64,000 bases of DNA from an uncultured Verrucomicrobia subdivision 3 bacterium (GCA_903917705.1 CAIXBQ010000131.1:22124-86123), one strand, 5' to 3'; positions 52,312 to 62,208 are shown, counted from the stretch's first letter. A program made the numbers and translations. The notes: generated by a model from the letters alone, not told the origin.

Positions 52312-54457
52312 AACGCCGGACATTTCCGTGGCCACTGCCCCGCGCTTGCGGCGCGGCTGGCGACTGTTTTTGTTTTTCTCCTCGGCGGTGTTGTTGACCG
52401 GCCTCGTCTCGATGCTGTTCGCCGATTTACTCTGGCGCACCGGTTGGAGCGCGTCACGCACCGTCCTGCTCGCGTTGTTTATTATTTTGTTTTTGCTCAC
52501 GGCCATTGGCTGCATGCACGGGGTCTATGGCTTTTTCATCCGCCTCTTTGGCACGGGCCGCCGCGTCACCGGGCTGAAGCCTTTCCGGGAACAGGGCATC
52601 GATGGCGTCAGCACCGCCATCATATTTCCCATCTACAACGAGGATTCCGTGCGCGTGCTCGAAGGGTTGCGTGCGACTTATGAATCGCTGGACCGTACCG
52701 GCCACCTTGAGCGTTTTGATTTTTTCATCTTGAGTGATTCGACCGACCCCGACCGCTGGGTCGAAGAGGAAGCCCGCTGGTCCGAACTCGTCCGCGATCT
52801 CGATGCGCTTGGGAAAATCTACTATCGCCGCCGGCTGTTCAATGAGGAGCGCAAGAGCGGTAATGTCCGCGACTTCCTGAACACCTGGGGCAAGCGCTAT
52901 CGCTACTTCGTCTGCTGCGACGCCGACAGCGTGATGCGTGGCGAAACCCTGGTGGACTTGGTGAAACTGATGGAGGTGCATCCGACCGTCGGCCTGATCC
53001 AGACCGTGCCGGCGCTCGTTAACGCCGAGTCGCTGTTCGGGCGCATCCAGCAATTTGCCAATCGCCTCTACGCACCAGTGTTCATCGCCGGGCTTAATTA
53101 TTGGGCGCTCGATTTTGCCAATTATTGGGGGCACAACGCCATTATCCGTACCGAGCCGTTCATGCAGTATTGCGATTTACCGCAACTGCCCGGCCGCAAA
53201 CCATTTGGCGGTCAAATCTTGAGCCACGATTTCGTCGAAGCCGCGCTGATGCTCCGCGAGAACTGGACGGTCTGGCTGGCCTACGATTTGGAAGGCAGTT
53301 ACGAGGAAGCCCCGCAGGCGCTCATCGAAAACGCCCAGCGCGAACGCCGCTGGTGCCAGGGCAATTTGCAGCACACGCTGGTGCTCTTCGCCAAAGGTTT
53401 GCGCGGGGTGAGTCGAATGCATTTGATTCTGGGCATTTTTGGTTACGTCGCCAGCCCGCTCTGGCTGGCGTTCATGCTTACGTTCAACTGGATATATTGT
53501 TACCAAAAATACACTGGCCTCTCGGAACTCCCCGTGGAGTCGTTCAATCCCTACCTGAAGGACTGGAGCGGCACGGAACACGCATTTTTAATTTTTGTTA
53601 TCTGCATGGTCGTCATCATGTTGCCCAAATTCCTCTCGCTCATTGACCTCGCGCGTGACTGGCCGCGCCGCAAATTATTCGGCGGCCTGCTCAACGCCAC
53701 CGGCGGCGTCATCGGCGAAACGGTCTTCTCCACGCTCCACGCGCCGCTGCTCATGCTCTGGCACACGCGGTTTGTGCTGACGAATATCGCTGGCATCAGC
53801 GTCGCTTGGACCACGCAAAAACGCTCCGCCGATGGCACCTCCTGGCTTTACGCCGCGCAGCGGCACTGGGGCCACACGTTCATCGGCCTTGCCTGGGGCT
53901 GGTTTACCTGGAAACTCGACCCTGGCTTGTTCTGGTGGTTCACCCCGGTGGTGGCGGGCATGGTTTGCTCTATCCCTTTAAGCGTGCTAACCAGCCGCCG
54001 CAGTCTCGGTGCTCGCGCCAAAAGCGCCGGTTTGTTTCTGACGCCGGAAGAAACCCGGCCGCCGATGGAACTCGTCTCGCTGCGATCGCGGATGAAAATC
54101 CACGAGTTGATGGAGGACGAATCGCCGCGCTGCCGCGCCCATGCCGGCTTGGCCGCCGCTGTGTTGGATCCGTATGTGAACGCCGTTCACGTCACACTGC
54201 TGCGCGAAAAACAGTTGAACCCCGTTTATGCCGAGCATTTCACGCGTATCGGTGCGGGCACGGACGCGGTGCGCGAGTTGGGCGAAAAACTGCTGGCCGG
54301 TGGCCCGGAAAAGCTGAAGCCGTCCGAGCGTATGGTGGTGATGGCCGACCAGCGCGTGATGGTATGGCTGCATCAGCAGGTTTGGCTGCGCCCGGAGGAA
54401 AAATTGGCCCCCTGGTGGAAGGCCATGATTCGCGAATTCAGCCACCGGGAGAATTGA
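52304..54457 (+). CDS. opgH: Periplasmic glucan glucosyltransferase OpgH/MdoH (GT2)
   Basis: 717 residues from the ATG at 52304. It has two N-terminal membrane helices, a GT2 core with IIFPIYNEDSVRVLEGLRAT, VCCDADSVMRG (DxD, 206-209), SHDFVEAALML (307-313) and QRERRWCQGN (QxxRW, 345-350), then several further helices. It uses UDP-glucose to build beta-1,2-linked glucose chains and exports them. E. coli OpgH is about 847 residues because of an extra N-terminal domain; here that region is missing and a separate ORF precedes the gene. The C-terminal domain (LREKQLNPVYAEHF etc.) is conserved. Confidence 0.95.
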   Translation: MAETPDISVATAPRLRRGWRLFLFFSSAVLLTGLVSMLFADLLWRTGWSASRTVLLALFIILFLLTAIGCMHGVYGFFIRLFGTGRRVTGLKPFREQGIDGVSTAIIFPIYNEDSVRVLEGLRATYESLDRTGHLERFDFFILSDSTDPDRWVEEEARWSELVRDLDALGKIYYRRRLFNEERKSGNVRDFLNTWGKRYRYFVCCDADSVMRGETLVDLVKLMEVHPTVGLIQTVPALVNAESLFGRIQQFANRLYAPVFIAGLNYWALDFANYWGHNAIIRTEPFMQYCDLPQLPGRKPFGGQILSHDFVEAALMLRENWTVWLAYDLEGSYEEAPQALIENAQRERRWCQGNLQHTLVLFAKGLRGVSRMHLILGIFGYVASPLWLAFMLTFNWIYCYQKYTGLSELPVESFNPYLKDWSGTEHAFLIFVICMVVIMLPKFLSLIDLARDWPRRKLFGGLLNATGGVIGETVFSTLHAPLLMLWHTRFVLTNIAGISVAWTTQKRSADGTSWLYAAQRHWGHTFIGLAWGWFTWKLDPGLFWWFTPVVAGMVCSIPLSVLTSRRSLGARAKSAGLFLTPEETRPPMELVSLRSRMKIHELMEDESPRCRAHAGLAAAVLDPYVNAVHVTLLREKQLNPVYAEHFTRIGAGTDAVRELGEKLLAGGPEKLKPSERMVVMADQRVMVWLHQQVWLRPEEKLAPWWKAMIREFSHREN

Positions 54458-54518
54458 TATTCTTCCGTTCCGCCGCTCTGTTCGCCTCGCTTCCGCAGGT
54501 GGCAGGCGCCGTGCAGTT

Positions 54519-55667
54519 TTACAACAGTTCTACCACCCGGTGCAGTTCGGCGTCGGTGTTGTAAAAGTGTGGCGAGAACCGGAGGTAATTTTGACCTTTC
54601 CGGTCGGTGCGCAGTGACGCGATGGCCCCGGCGGCGGCCAGTTTCTGGTGCAAAGGGGCGAGGTCTTTGCTGGGCTGGAAAAAGGACGTGATGCCGCTGA
54701 CGTTTTCGGGCTTTGCCTCCGCGTTTAGCACCGTGTAGCCCTTTGCCTGCAACGCGGGCACCAGCCAGGAGCGTTTGCGACGCAGTTCGGCGGCGATATT
54801 TTCCACGCCGATTTCCAGTGCCAGTTCCATTGCTGCAAGCAGGCCGACCAAGCCGACGAGATTGTGGGTGCCGGCTTCAAATTTTGCCGCACCGCTGCGG
54901 AATTCGATTTTTTCCTGGGCGACGAAATTAGGATTGCGCACGTTGTGCCAGCCGTAGATCGGCGGATTCAGTTTCTCCTGCAGGTCTTTTTTTACGTACA
55001 ACAAACCCGCGCCGCACGGCCCGAGCAGCCATTTGTGCGAATCCGAGGCGAGAAAATCAACCTGTTCAACGGCCGTTGGAAACGCGCCAAGCGTCTGGAT
55101 GGCGTCGAGACAAAAGAGGATGTTGCGTTCGCGGAGAAACTGGCCGATAGCGGCGTGTTCGAGCCGGTGGCCGCTGATGAAATGGCTCGAGGCGAGCGCG
55201 ACAAGTTTGGTGTCCTCGTCCACCTGGCCCATCACGTCCACTTTGCGGATGACCCCGAGGTGGCGGATGTTCATCAGGCGGACTTTCACATCCTGCCGGG
55301 CGAGCGCCATCCACGGATAGACGTTGGATGGATAATCATCGTGGTAGACCAGAATGTTATCGCCCTTGCGGAAATCCAGTCCGGCGGCAACCAGGCTCAA
55401 GGCCAGCGAGGTTGGGCCGACGAGCGAGACCTCGTCCGGCTGGCAGTGCAACAGTTGTGCGCCAGCTTTGCGCGCGTCATCAATCCGGTGCATGACGAAA
55501 GCTTCCTGGTCGCCCAGCGTGCCGCCGCTGGCGCAGTCAGCCATCGCCTTTGCAACGCGGCGCGGCAGCGGGCAGACGCCGGCATGGCCGAGGAAAATCT
55601 TGTTTTGCGTTACGGGGAATTCGTGCTGGCGAAGCTCCTCGTTGGCTAAAATCTCATGCAGGGTCAT
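54519..55667 (-). CDS. Class V PLP-dependent aminotransferase / cysteine desulfurase-like
   Basis: 382 residues. It has NKIFLGHAGVCPLPRRVAKA, VSLVGPTSLALSLVAAGLDF, NILFCLDAIQTLGAFP (Asp for the PLP nitrogen) and the PLP Lys in LASDSHKWLLGPCGAGLL. ENVSGITSFF and LRFSPHFYNTDAEL follow. It is like the class V group (cysteine desulfurase/SufS-like, or isopenicillin-epimerase-like proteins) but lacks the catalytic Cys context I can recognise for desulfurases. Its reaction is unknown. It is separated from the T2SF-like gene by 37 bp on the same strand. Confidence 0.85.
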   Translation of the reverse strand: MTLHEILANEELRQHEFPVTQNKIFLGHAGVCPLPRRVAKAMADCASGGTLGDQEAFVMHRIDDARKAGAQLLHCQPDEVSLVGPTSLALSLVAAGLDFRKGDNILVYHDDYPSNVYPWMALARQDVKVRLMNIRHLGVIRKVDVMGQVDEDTKLVALASSHFISGHRLEHAAIGQFLRERNILFCLDAIQTLGAFPTAVEQVDFLASDSHKWLLGPCGAGLLYVKKDLQEKLNPPIYGWHNVRNPNFVAQEKIEFRSGAAKFEAGTHNLVGLVGLLAAMELALEIGVENIAAELRRKRSWLVPALQAKGYTVLNAEAKPENVSGITSFFQPSKDLAPLHQKLAAAGAIASLRTDRKGQNYLRFSPHFYNTDAELHRVVELL

Positions 55668-55704
55668 GATTTAATGTTGGATTTCCGGTTTGGATAAACC
55701 GGTA

Positions 55705-56721
55705 TTAAAATCCGTTGGTGATGGTGGCGATCTGGTTGAAATAACCGGTGTAAAAGTGGATGATCTTGAAACCAATGAGGCAGGCGATGAGGCCGTAGAT
55801 GATTCGCGGCGTCCAATCGGCAAAGGCCTGAAGCTTGCGCGTGCCTTCCTCGTGGTAGTAGCGGTGCAGTCGGCCGAGCGCCTCATCGAGTTTGCCGCTG
55901 ATCTCGCCGCTGCCGTAATAGTTGGCGAACATCTCCGGGAACTGCCGGCAGTTCCCCACGACGGCTGCGGGAGTGGTTCCGGCCTCGACTTGCGGCCGCC
56001 ACGCGACGATGGCGCGGCGCAGCGCCGGCGAACCACAGGCTCTGGCGGCCAACTCCCAGGCTTGGATGATGTTGACGCCGGCATTGATGAGTGATTCGAG
56101 CGCGAGGGCGAGCCGCGCCAGTGCCAGATAATGCCGTGCCCGGCCGAGCAGGGGGACGAATCGGAACAGCGTCTCCATGAACGCCCGCCACCGTTCGCCG
56201 TGCCGGCTTTGCAGGGCGTAAATCAGCAGGGCGGCGCCGAGATATACCGGCGCCAGCGTTAGCGCGGCTTTTAACAAAAGCATGGCCAGGCTGGCGTTGA
56301 ACTGGGAGCCGGCGAACGGAATTATGATCAAAAAAACCAAAGCGGCGAAGTGAATCAGGCCGACCGGATAAACCAGTTGCGAAATGGCCTGCTTGGTGAG
56401 GCGGGCGCGTTCGTGGTAATAATCCGCGAGCAGCCGGAAGCACTCGTCAATCCGCCCGCTGTGTTCGCCGGCCTCGATGAGGGCGATGTCGAACTCCGGC
56501 AGCCAGCCGCTGGTGGCCAGCAGCGAATCCGTGAACGTGCTGCCTTGTTTTATTTTTTCGAGCTGAAGCCGGAGCGGTTCGCGGAACGAACGGCTGGGTG
56601 GATTCCGCTGGAGCTGTTCCAACGCCTGAATCAAGCCGATGCCGGCCGAGGTAAGCTGCGCCAGCTGATGGTAAAGTTCCGCGCGTTGCGTGAACTGGCC
56701 GGGCGTGAGGATCAGAGCCAT
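55705..56721 (-). CDS. Type II secretion/type IV pilus inner-membrane platform protein (GspF/PilC-like)
   Basis: 338 residues from the ATG at 56721; a TTG 21 bp upstream overlaps trxA and is rejected. Two T2SSF domains can be seen: the first with AELYHQLAQLTSAGIGLIQALEQL, the second with ALARLALALESLINAGVNIIQAW, each followed by membrane helices (about residues 134-160, 170-190 and 310-330). GspF/PilC proteins sit in the inner membrane and couple the assembly ATPase to pseudopilus growth. No gspE, gspG or pilin gene is adjacent, so it stands alone with trxA upstream. Confidence 0.85.
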   Translation of the reverse strand: MALILTPGQFTQRAELYHQLAQLTSAGIGLIQALEQLQRNPPSRSFREPLRLQLEKIKQGSTFTDSLLATSGWLPEFDIALIEAGEHSGRIDECFRLLADYYHERARLTKQAISQLVYPVGLIHFAALVFLIIIPFAGSQFNASLAMLLLKAALTLAPVYLGAALLIYALQSRHGERWRAFMETLFRFVPLLGRARHYLALARLALALESLINAGVNIIQAWELAARACGSPALRRAIVAWRPQVEAGTTPAAVVGNCRQFPEMFANYYGSGEISGKLDEALGRLHRYYHEEGTRKLQAFADWTPRIIYGLIACLIGFKIIHFYTGYFNQIATITNGF

Positions 56722-56738
56722 GAACGTCCGGCGGACGG

Positions 56739-57071
56739 TCAAGCCACCGCGCGGTCGAGGCTGGCCTTCAAATCGCGCTTGCTTTTGGCACCAACCATTT
56801 GTTCGGCGACTTGGCCGTTTTTGATGACCAGCAGCGTCGGGATGGCGCGCACGCCGAACTGCGTGGCAAGCCCCTGGTGCTCGTCAATGTTGACCTTGCC
56901 GATTTTGACCTTGCCCTGGAACTCGGCGGCAAGTTCGTCCAACACGGGGGCGATCATTTTGCACGGGCCGCACCATTCGGCCCAGAAATCCACGAGCACG
57001 GGTGTGGTGGATTTCAGCGCTTCAGTTTCAAAATTATCCTGCGTGAGCGTGACGATCAACGGTGAGGCCAT
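56739..57071 (-). CDS. trxA: Thioredoxin
   Basis: 110 residues from the ATG at 57071; a TTG 6 bp upstream gives an overlapping start that is less likely. The active site is [20 protein letters not shown] with C34 and C37, and cis-Pro is in [13 protein letters not shown]. It is a small cytoplasmic disulfide reductase. The TrxA gene follows the Pro/Ala-rich gene by a few bp and precedes the GspF-like gene by 17 bp, so the three are likely cotranscribed. Confidence 0.96.
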   Translation of the reverse strand: MASPLIVTLTQDNFETEALKSTTPVLVDFWAEWCGPCKMIAPVLDELAAEFQGKVKIGKVNIDEHQGLATQFGVRAIPTLLVIKNGQVAEQMVGAKSKRDLKASLDRAVA

Positions 57072-57073
57072 AA

Positions 57074-57553
57074 TCAATTAATGAACCCTTCGACGGTGTT
57101 TTTCAGGGTGAGGAAAACCCAGGTGACGCAGCCCACGGCGGCGAGGCTGGCAACGGTGGCGGCAAAAATCAATACCTTGTCAAACGTCTTGATGGCGGGC
57201 GCGGCGGGCGCGGCGACTGGACGTTGTGCGGCAGCCGTGGGACGCGGCTGGGCGGCCGGGGCGGCCCCGGCTTTTGCTGGGGCGGCGGGCGCCGCGGCGG
57301 CCGCGGCGGCGGTCCTCAAGACTGGCGCGGCGGCGGTCGGAGCCTCGCCAAACACCGGTGCCGGACTGGGGGCGCCGGTGGGGCCGCCGGGCGGCAGCGT
57401 AGGCAACTTGATGGTGGGCGCGGCCGTAGGCTTGGGCGGGAGATTGATACGAACGGTTTCTTTTTTCGGCTGCACCTTGCCGGTTTCTTTTTTCGGCGGC
57501 GGCACGGCCCCGGTCGGCACCGGCGGCGGGTTGGGGGAAGGAATGTCAGCCAT
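57074..57553 (-). CDS. Pro/Ala-rich protein with C-terminal membrane helix, unknown function
   Basis: 159 residues from the ATG at 57553; 6 further upstream codons are possible. Residues 1-115 are disordered, Pro/Ala/Lys-rich ([27 protein letters not shown]). [21 protein letters not shown] helix (about 123-148) is followed by a short tail [14 protein letters not shown]. It is a single-pass protein with a long low-complexity cytoplasmic or periplasmic part. It stops 2 bp before trxA and is probably cotranscribed. Its function is not known to me. Confidence 0.75.
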   Translation of the reverse strand: MADIPSPNPPPVPTGAVPPPKKETGKVQPKKETVRINLPPKPTAAPTIKLPTLPPGGPTGAPSPAPVFGEAPTAAAPVLRTAAAAAAAPAAPAKAGAAPAAQPRPTAAAQRPVAAPAAPAIKTFDKVLIFAATVASLAAVGCVTWVFLTLKNTVEGFIN

Positions 57554-57664
57554 AAAATTGTGTGCGCTCAAGATAAACCCGGCAAAAACACTGTCAAATT
57601 TAATTCTGTAACAAAAAAGCCGGATCGGCGGTGGCCAATCCGGCTCGCGCGGTGCAAATATGTG

Positions 57665-57990
57665 TCAATAACGCTCGCGGCGTTCACCGCGATCGAATCG
57701 TTCGCCGCCGGATCGGTCGTTGCGCGGTGGACGGTCCTCGCGCGGACGGGCGACGTTGACGGTGATCTTGCGGCCCTGAAAATCTTTGTCATGGAATTGC
57801 TCAATGGCTTTCTGGGCTTCCTCTGGCGTGGAAAATTCAACAAAAAGGCAAAGCCGCGTGAACGGCCGCTCATTTTGTCCAGCATGAGGTTGACGGATGT
57901 GACCGCGCCGGCTTGGGCGAAGTAATCCTGAAGGTCATTTTCACCCGTCTGAAAAGACAGGTTCCCGACGAATAATCTGGCTTGGCTCAT
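57665..57990 (-). CDS. RRM-type RNA-binding protein, frameshifted at a T-run
   Basis: The ATG at 57990 gives RLFVGNLSFQTGENDLQDYF (RNP2) and SGRSRGFAF (RNP1), then the frame leaves the family after GCC-TTT-TT. Reading two bases later restores VEFSTPEEAQKAIEQFHDKD, then FQGRKITVNVARPREDRPP and an Arg/Gly-rich end ERFDRGERRERY, stopping at 57665. So the intact product would be about 108 residues, the usual bacterial Rbp size. The shift lies in a run of five T (57842-57846 on the plus strand). It may be a sequencing error, a mutation or programmed slippage. Without it, the unshifted frame runs to 57568, into the next gene. Confidence 0.8.
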
Positions 57991-58099
57991 AATAAAAGAC
58001 GCTCAAAAACCAAGTGGGAGGACTGCACTGGCAGAATCACTGAATGTCGTTGCAATTTATGGTTCACGGACAATCTGTCGGACTGACACCTGCACTGTT

Positions 58100-58112
58100 C
58101 GTTCTTTGAACG
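58100..58112. promoter_or_regulatory. Inverted repeat in the leader of the RRM gene
   Basis: CGTTC (58100-58104), TTT, GAACG (58108-58112): a perfect 13-bp palindrome about 110 bp before the RRM start. It could be an operator or a leader hairpin; no function is shown. Confidence 0.3.
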
Positions 58113-58150
58113 ATATGCAGTTTTTTTAGGAAAAAGCCGCACCAAGTCAA

Positions 58151-59533
58151 TCAGGTTTTTTCCTCGATCAACTCACGCCGCGCACCCCCTAGCAACTGCT
58201 CGACAAAGCTGGTGGAATACACGCCGCGCCGGAAATTTGGGTCCTGCATAATGGCTTGTTGGAACGAAACCGTTGTCTTGACGCCGGTGATGAGAAATTC
58301 ATTTAGCGCCCGGTTCATGCGGTCCATGGCCTCCCGCCGATCCTTGCCGACGGCAATGAGCTTGCCAATCATTGAGTCGTAGGTGGGTGGGATCATGTAG
58401 CCGGCATAGGCATGGGTGTCTACGCGCACACCATGGCCCCCCGGCTGGTAATACATCTCAATGCGTCCGGGGCTGGGCCGGAAGTCGTCAAATGGATCTT
58501 CGGCGTTGATGCGGCATTCAATGGCGTGTCCCTTGAACTCGATATCGCCCTGCGAATAGCGGAGCGGTTCGCCCATTGCAATTTCGATTTGCGCCCGCAC
58601 TAGATCAACCCCCGTGACTTCTTCGGTGACCGGATGCTCAACCTGGATGCGCTTGTTGACCTCAAGGAAATAATAGTTGCCGTGGTCATCCACGATGAAT
58701 TCCACCGTGCCAGCGTTCGTGTAGCGGGCCGCCTCGGCGATGCGGACGGCCGCCTTGCCGATTTTGTCCCGCAGTTTCCGGAATCGGTTCTCCAGCAACG
58801 GCGACGGTGATTCCTCGATCAATTTCTGATTGCGCCGCTGCACGGAACAGTCCCGCTCACCGAGATGAATGATCTTGCCCTTGTTGTCGCCCAGAATCTG
58901 GATTTCGATGTGGTGCGGGTTCTCGATGAATTTCTCGATATACACGCCCGAATTGCCGAAACATTTTTCCGCCTCGGTGCGCGCGGTGTGGTAACCCTTG
59001 ACCAGCGAAATATCATTATGCGCGATCCGCATTCCCCGTCCACCGCCGCCGGCCACGGCTTTGATCATCACCGGATATCCAATGCGCTTGGCTACCGCGA
59101 GCGCGTCCTGCTCCTTTTCCACGCAGCCTTCGGAACCGGGCGGGGTTTCCACGCCCGCCTTTTTTGCCAACGCGCGGCTGACGGCTTTGTCTGATAGCGC
59201 GTTCATCGCGCGCGGGCTTGGCCCGATGAAGCGGATGTTGCAGCTTTCGCAAACCTCGGCAAAGTGCGCGTTTTCCGACAAAAATCCGTACCCGGGGTGA
59301 ATGGCATCCACGTCGGCGATTTCCGCCGCACTGACAATGCGGTCAATCCGGAGGTAGCTTTCCGACGAGGCGGCCTTGCCGATGCAGATCGCCTCGTCGG
59401 CCATCTGTACATGCATCGAATTCGCATCAATCTCTGAATACACCGCTACGGTGCGGATGTTCAGTTCCTTGCAGGCACGAATGATCCGGACGGCTATTTC
59501 TCCGCGGTTGGCGACCAGGACTTTTTCAAACAT
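58151..59533 (-). CDS. accC: Biotin carboxylase subunit of acetyl-CoA carboxylase
   Basis: 460 residues. Complete ATP-grasp carboxylase: [114 protein letters not shown] and CRINAEDP. It carboxylates biotin on AccB to start fatty acid synthesis. The [12 protein letters not shown] segment has Lys-Arg-Ile where many AccC have Asn-Thr/Pro-Arg. It lies 32 bp after accB on the same strand. Confidence 0.97.
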   Translation of the reverse strand: MFEKVLVANRGEIAVRIIRACKELNIRTVAVYSEIDANSMHVQMADEAICIGKAASSESYLRIDRIVSAAEIADVDAIHPGYGFLSENAHFAEVCESCNIRFIGPSPRAMNALSDKAVSRALAKKAGVETPPGSEGCVEKEQDALAVAKRIGYPVMIKAVAGGGGRGMRIAHNDISLVKGYHTARTEAEKCFGNSGVYIEKFIENPHHIEIQILGDNKGKIIHLGERDCSVQRRNQKLIEESPSPLLENRFRKLRDKIGKAAVRIAEAARYTNAGTVEFIVDDHGNYYFLEVNKRIQVEHPVTEEVTGVDLVRAQIEIAMGEPLRYSQGDIEFKGHAIECRINAEDPFDDFRPSPGRIEMYYQPGGHGVRVDTHAYAGYMIPPTYDSMIGKLIAVGKDRREAMDRMNRALNEFLITGVKTTVSFQQAIMQDPNFRRGVYSTSFVEQLLGGARRELIEEKT

Positions 59534-59565
59534 GGAATTTGCGAAATGTGGTTTGCCGCCCGATA

Positions 59566-60045
59566 TTACATCGGACGAACTTTGAATAACGGCTGGCCGA
59601 ATTCAACCGGCTTGCCGCCTTCGACGAGAACCTGCGTGACCACGCCTTTGACCTCGGCCTTGATTTCGTTCATCACCTTCATGGCTTCGATGATGCAAAC
59701 GACTGTTTCCGGGTTTACTTCCGAGCCAACTTCGACGTAAGCCGCTGACTCCGGCGAAGGTGTGCGATAAAAAGTACCTATCATCGGCGACTTGATGTCT
59801 ATTTCGCCCGTCACCACAGCCGCCGGAGCGACAGGTGCTGCCACTGGTGCTGATGAGGCTGTCGGCATGGCCGCCGATGTCGGCATCGGCATCGACGGTA
59901 TGGAATCGTCACCCTGCACCGATGAACCACCGCCGTTCAATCCGCGCTTAAGCCGCAGTTTTGAGTCTTGTTGTTCCAATTCAAACTCCGTGATGGAGTT
60001 CTTCTTCATCAAATCAATGATGGCCTTGATGTCTTTAAGTTCCAC
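59566..60045 (-). CDS. accB: Biotin carboxyl carrier protein of acetyl-CoA carboxylase
   Basis: 159 residues. N-terminal helix [20 protein letters not shown], a Pro/Ala/Ser linker (about 38-80), and the biotinyl domain with [10 protein letters not shown], biotinylated Lys123, ending PLFKVRPM. It carries biotin between AccC and the carboxyltransferase. It is preceded by a strong sigma70-like promoter (60150-60177) and precedes accC. The length and linker are typical. Confidence 0.97.
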   Translation of the reverse strand: MELKDIKAIIDLMKKNSITEFELEQQDSKLRLKRGLNGGGSSVQGDDSIPSMPMPTSAAMPTASSAPVAAPVAPAAVVTGEIDIKSPMIGTFYRTPSPESAAYVEVGSEVNPETVVCIIEAMKVMNEIKAEVKGVVTQVLVEGGKPVEFGQPLFKVRPM

Positions 60046-60362
60046 GTTCGTTTTCGTTAAAGTTTTATTATTTCAGCAAAAAATCGACCAATAATCAATT
60101 TCAGAGGCAGCTATAGTCTCTGATTTGCTCATCTGAAACTAATTAATGGATTATATTTCGTCAGGCGAAAACGTCAAGTCTTATTTCAAAACGGAATTCT
60201 ATCATTAGCCAAGGTATTCTCGGGTTTACTATGGGTTTTTAGACAAATTAAGCCGAAAACAAACATTATTTTAGGAATCTCGGCGAAAAAGGTGGGTTAA
60301 AAGCAATCAAATAGTTTGCTATATTTTTATGTTCATACCATGTCTCCTGACACAATATATAT
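60046..60362. other. 317-bp AT-rich intergenic region, accB promoter and leader
   Basis: Clearly AT-richer than the neighbouring genes. It holds the accBC promoter at 60150-60177. A weak hairpin near the end of aroQ, AGCAA (60302-60306) with TTGCT (60316-60320), is followed by Ts on the minus strand and might terminate aroQ. No ORF with family features is seen. Confidence 0.5.
60150..60177 (-). promoter_or_regulatory. Sigma70-type promoter for accB-accC
   Basis: On the minus strand: TTGACG (60177-60172), 16-bp spacer, TATAAT (60155-60150), a near-perfect match to the consensus. Transcription would start near 60142 and give a leader of about 97 nt before the accB ATG. Confidence 0.65.
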
Positions 60363-60803
60363 TTATTTTTGACTTTCGTTAACGTAAACGGCTGCTTCCA
60401 GTCCGAGAATATAAGATTTTGAACCAAAACCGCAGATTTGCCCCCGGCAAACTGGTGCAATAAGTGATTTATGCCTGAATTCTTCCCGCGCATGTATGTT
60501 CGAAAGGTGTATCTCAATAGTCGGAATTCCGACGGCTGAAATCGCATCGCGTAGCGCAACGCTGGTGTGCGTATACGCGGCAGCGTTGATGACGATCACT
60601 TGGAACTTCCCCCTGGCTTCTTGAATCCAGCCTACCAGTTCGCCTTCTTGGTTTGACTGGCGAAACTCCACTTCCGTTTTTAGTTGGTCTGCGCGCTTCC
60701 GCACCATGGTTTCGATATCAGTCAGAGTCAGTCGGCCATAGACCTCTGGCTCACGAACTCCCAGCAGGTTCAGATTCGGGCCATTTAAAAACAGTATTTT
60801 CAT
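60363..60803 (-). CDS. aroQ: Type II 3-dehydroquinate dehydratase
   Basis: 146 residues. It has [20 protein letters not shown] (N10, Y22), [32 protein letters not shown] and [16 protein letters not shown] (H99). It makes 3-dehydroshikimate in the shikimate pathway and is a dodecamer in its family. The usual NPGAYTHT is NAAAYTHT here: Pro and Gly are both Ala, next to the substrate-binding Asn. The gene abuts the ligase-like gene with no gap: its ATG follows directly after the TAA. Confidence 0.93.
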   Translation of the reverse strand: MKILFLNGPNLNLLGVREPEVYGRLTLTDIETMVRKRADQLKTEVEFRQSNQEGELVGWIQEARGKFQVIVINAAAYTHTSVALRDAISAVGIPTIEIHLSNIHAREEFRHKSLIAPVCRGQICGFGSKSYILGLEAAVYVNESQK

Positions 60804-62204
60804 TTATGTGATGCTATCTACCGGTTTTTTTTTGTCGAATTCATTTATTTTTAGCCCGGTCAGAAGGCCCAATAACGTAAAAGCCGGCCACGCCAGTGCC
60901 GGTATATATAGGCCGAACTCCCCCAAACCCTGCGCGAACCACCCGAGCAGTCCGGTTAGAATGGCGAAGTATACCGTTTTGCCACTGCGCCACAGTTTCT
61001 TTACCGCTGCGGTCAGCGCCAGTAAAATCCACGCGCCGTAGGCTAAGCCGCCGGCCATGCCGGAATCGGAAAATTGTTCCAAGTAGTCATTGTGTGTCAA
61101 CCGCGCCATTTCCGCCTCCGGCGGCTTGATTTGGGCGTAGGGGTGCTGGAAGGTTCCAGGCCCGGTGCCGAAAATGGGTTTGGCCGCCGTCGTATGCACG
61201 GCGGCCCGATCGTAATCCAATCGCGCACCGGCACTGGTGGCGCCGCCGGCAAAATATGCATGAAACCGGAGCGCAAAAATGCTGAGGCCGCCGACCAGCA
61301 CGACCGCGACCGTGGCCCACTTGAGCCGCTTCGGCCAGTCCAGACGCAGTAGCAGCATTCCAGCGGCGGCCAGGCCGATGAGCCAGCCAAGTTTCGAGCC
61401 GCTCCAGTAAAATGCCGCGCCACCGAGGAAAAAAACCAGGGCGATTGCCGCGTGGCGGATCATCGGCTTCATGGCTTTTGTACCGCCGGATGTAAAGACG
61501 AGCGCGGCTGGCCATAACAGCAGGATGATTCCTGCCAGCGCGTTGGGATAGACGAGAGTGCCGGCGACGCGGCCCTTTTTGAATTTGTCGAGGATGACCG
61601 GATTTGCCACGTCGGCGCCGTTGGTGGATATGATGATGTGGTCGCGCTTCATCTCCGCCACGGCTTCCGGCGGATAGTTGGTCCAGCCGGCGCGCTCGCT
61701 TTCGACCAGCGCCTGATAATTCTGTGGAAATTCAAAAACGCGCTGGTCCACGCCGCGCACCAGGCAAAAGACAAACACTGCGAGCAGGCCTGGCAGCAGC
61801 CAGCGCCACAACTGTTCGCGGGCGAATATCAGCGCACCCAAAAAATAGCCGGCGACGCAACCGGCAAACTGCCCGAGCGTCGCGTGCGTCAAGTCGGTGT
61901 CTACGGTTTGCGTGGCGGAAATAAACTGCCAGCCGAGCCACGCGAGCGGCAGCCGCCAAAGCCATTTCGACTGCGGCCACGGTGTTTTGTCGCGAAAAAC
62001 CAGCAGGGCTCCCCAGCCGGCGAGTGGCAGTAGTAGCCAGTTGGCCCAGTGCGTCGGCCAGGGCGCGGTGAGCCAATCCGCCGCCGTCGCGGGGGGGTGA
62101 ATCTTGTGGTCCAGGATGACGGGGTTGCCGAATTTCCAGAGGCAGAGGCCGAGAAATATTCCGAATGCGAGCGCGTAAAGTTTCGTCGCGGAAATATTTT
62201 TCAT
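60804..62204 (-). CDS. O-antigen ligase-like membrane protein (Wzy_C family)
   Basis: 466 residues with about 11 hydrophobic segments. The large periplasmic loop contains KPIFGTGPGTFQHPYAQ and LTHNDYLEQFSDSGMAGG (His-Asn-Asp in the Wzy_C motif, then GL). This pattern is in O-antigen ligases, Wzy polymerases and PglL-like glycosyltransferases. It abuts aroQ and starts 4 bp after holB, so it is embedded in a housekeeping cluster, far from the main glycosyltransferase block, unlike the ligase-like gene at 17999. Substrate unknown. Confidence 0.85.
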   Translation of the reverse strand: MKNISATKLYALAFGIFLGLCLWKFGNPVILDHKIHPPATAADWLTAPWPTHWANWLLLPLAGWGALLVFRDKTPWPQSKWLWRLPLAWLGWQFISATQTVDTDLTHATLGQFAGCVAGYFLGALIFAREQLWRWLLPGLLAVFVFCLVRGVDQRVFEFPQNYQALVESERAGWTNYPPEAVAEMKRDHIIISTNGADVANPVILDKFKKGRVAGTLVYPNALAGIILLLWPAALVFTSGGTKAMKPMIRHAAIALVFFLGGAAFYWSGSKLGWLIGLAAAGMLLLRLDWPKRLKWATVAVVLVGGLSIFALRFHAYFAGGATSAGARLDYDRAAVHTTAAKPIFGTGPGTFQHPYAQIKPPEAEMARLTHNDYLEQFSDSGMAGGLAYGAWILLALTAAVKKLWRSGKTVYFAILTGLLGWFAQGLGEFGLYIPALAWPAFTLLGLLTGLKINEFDKKKPVDSIT

Positions 62205-62208
62205 CGGT

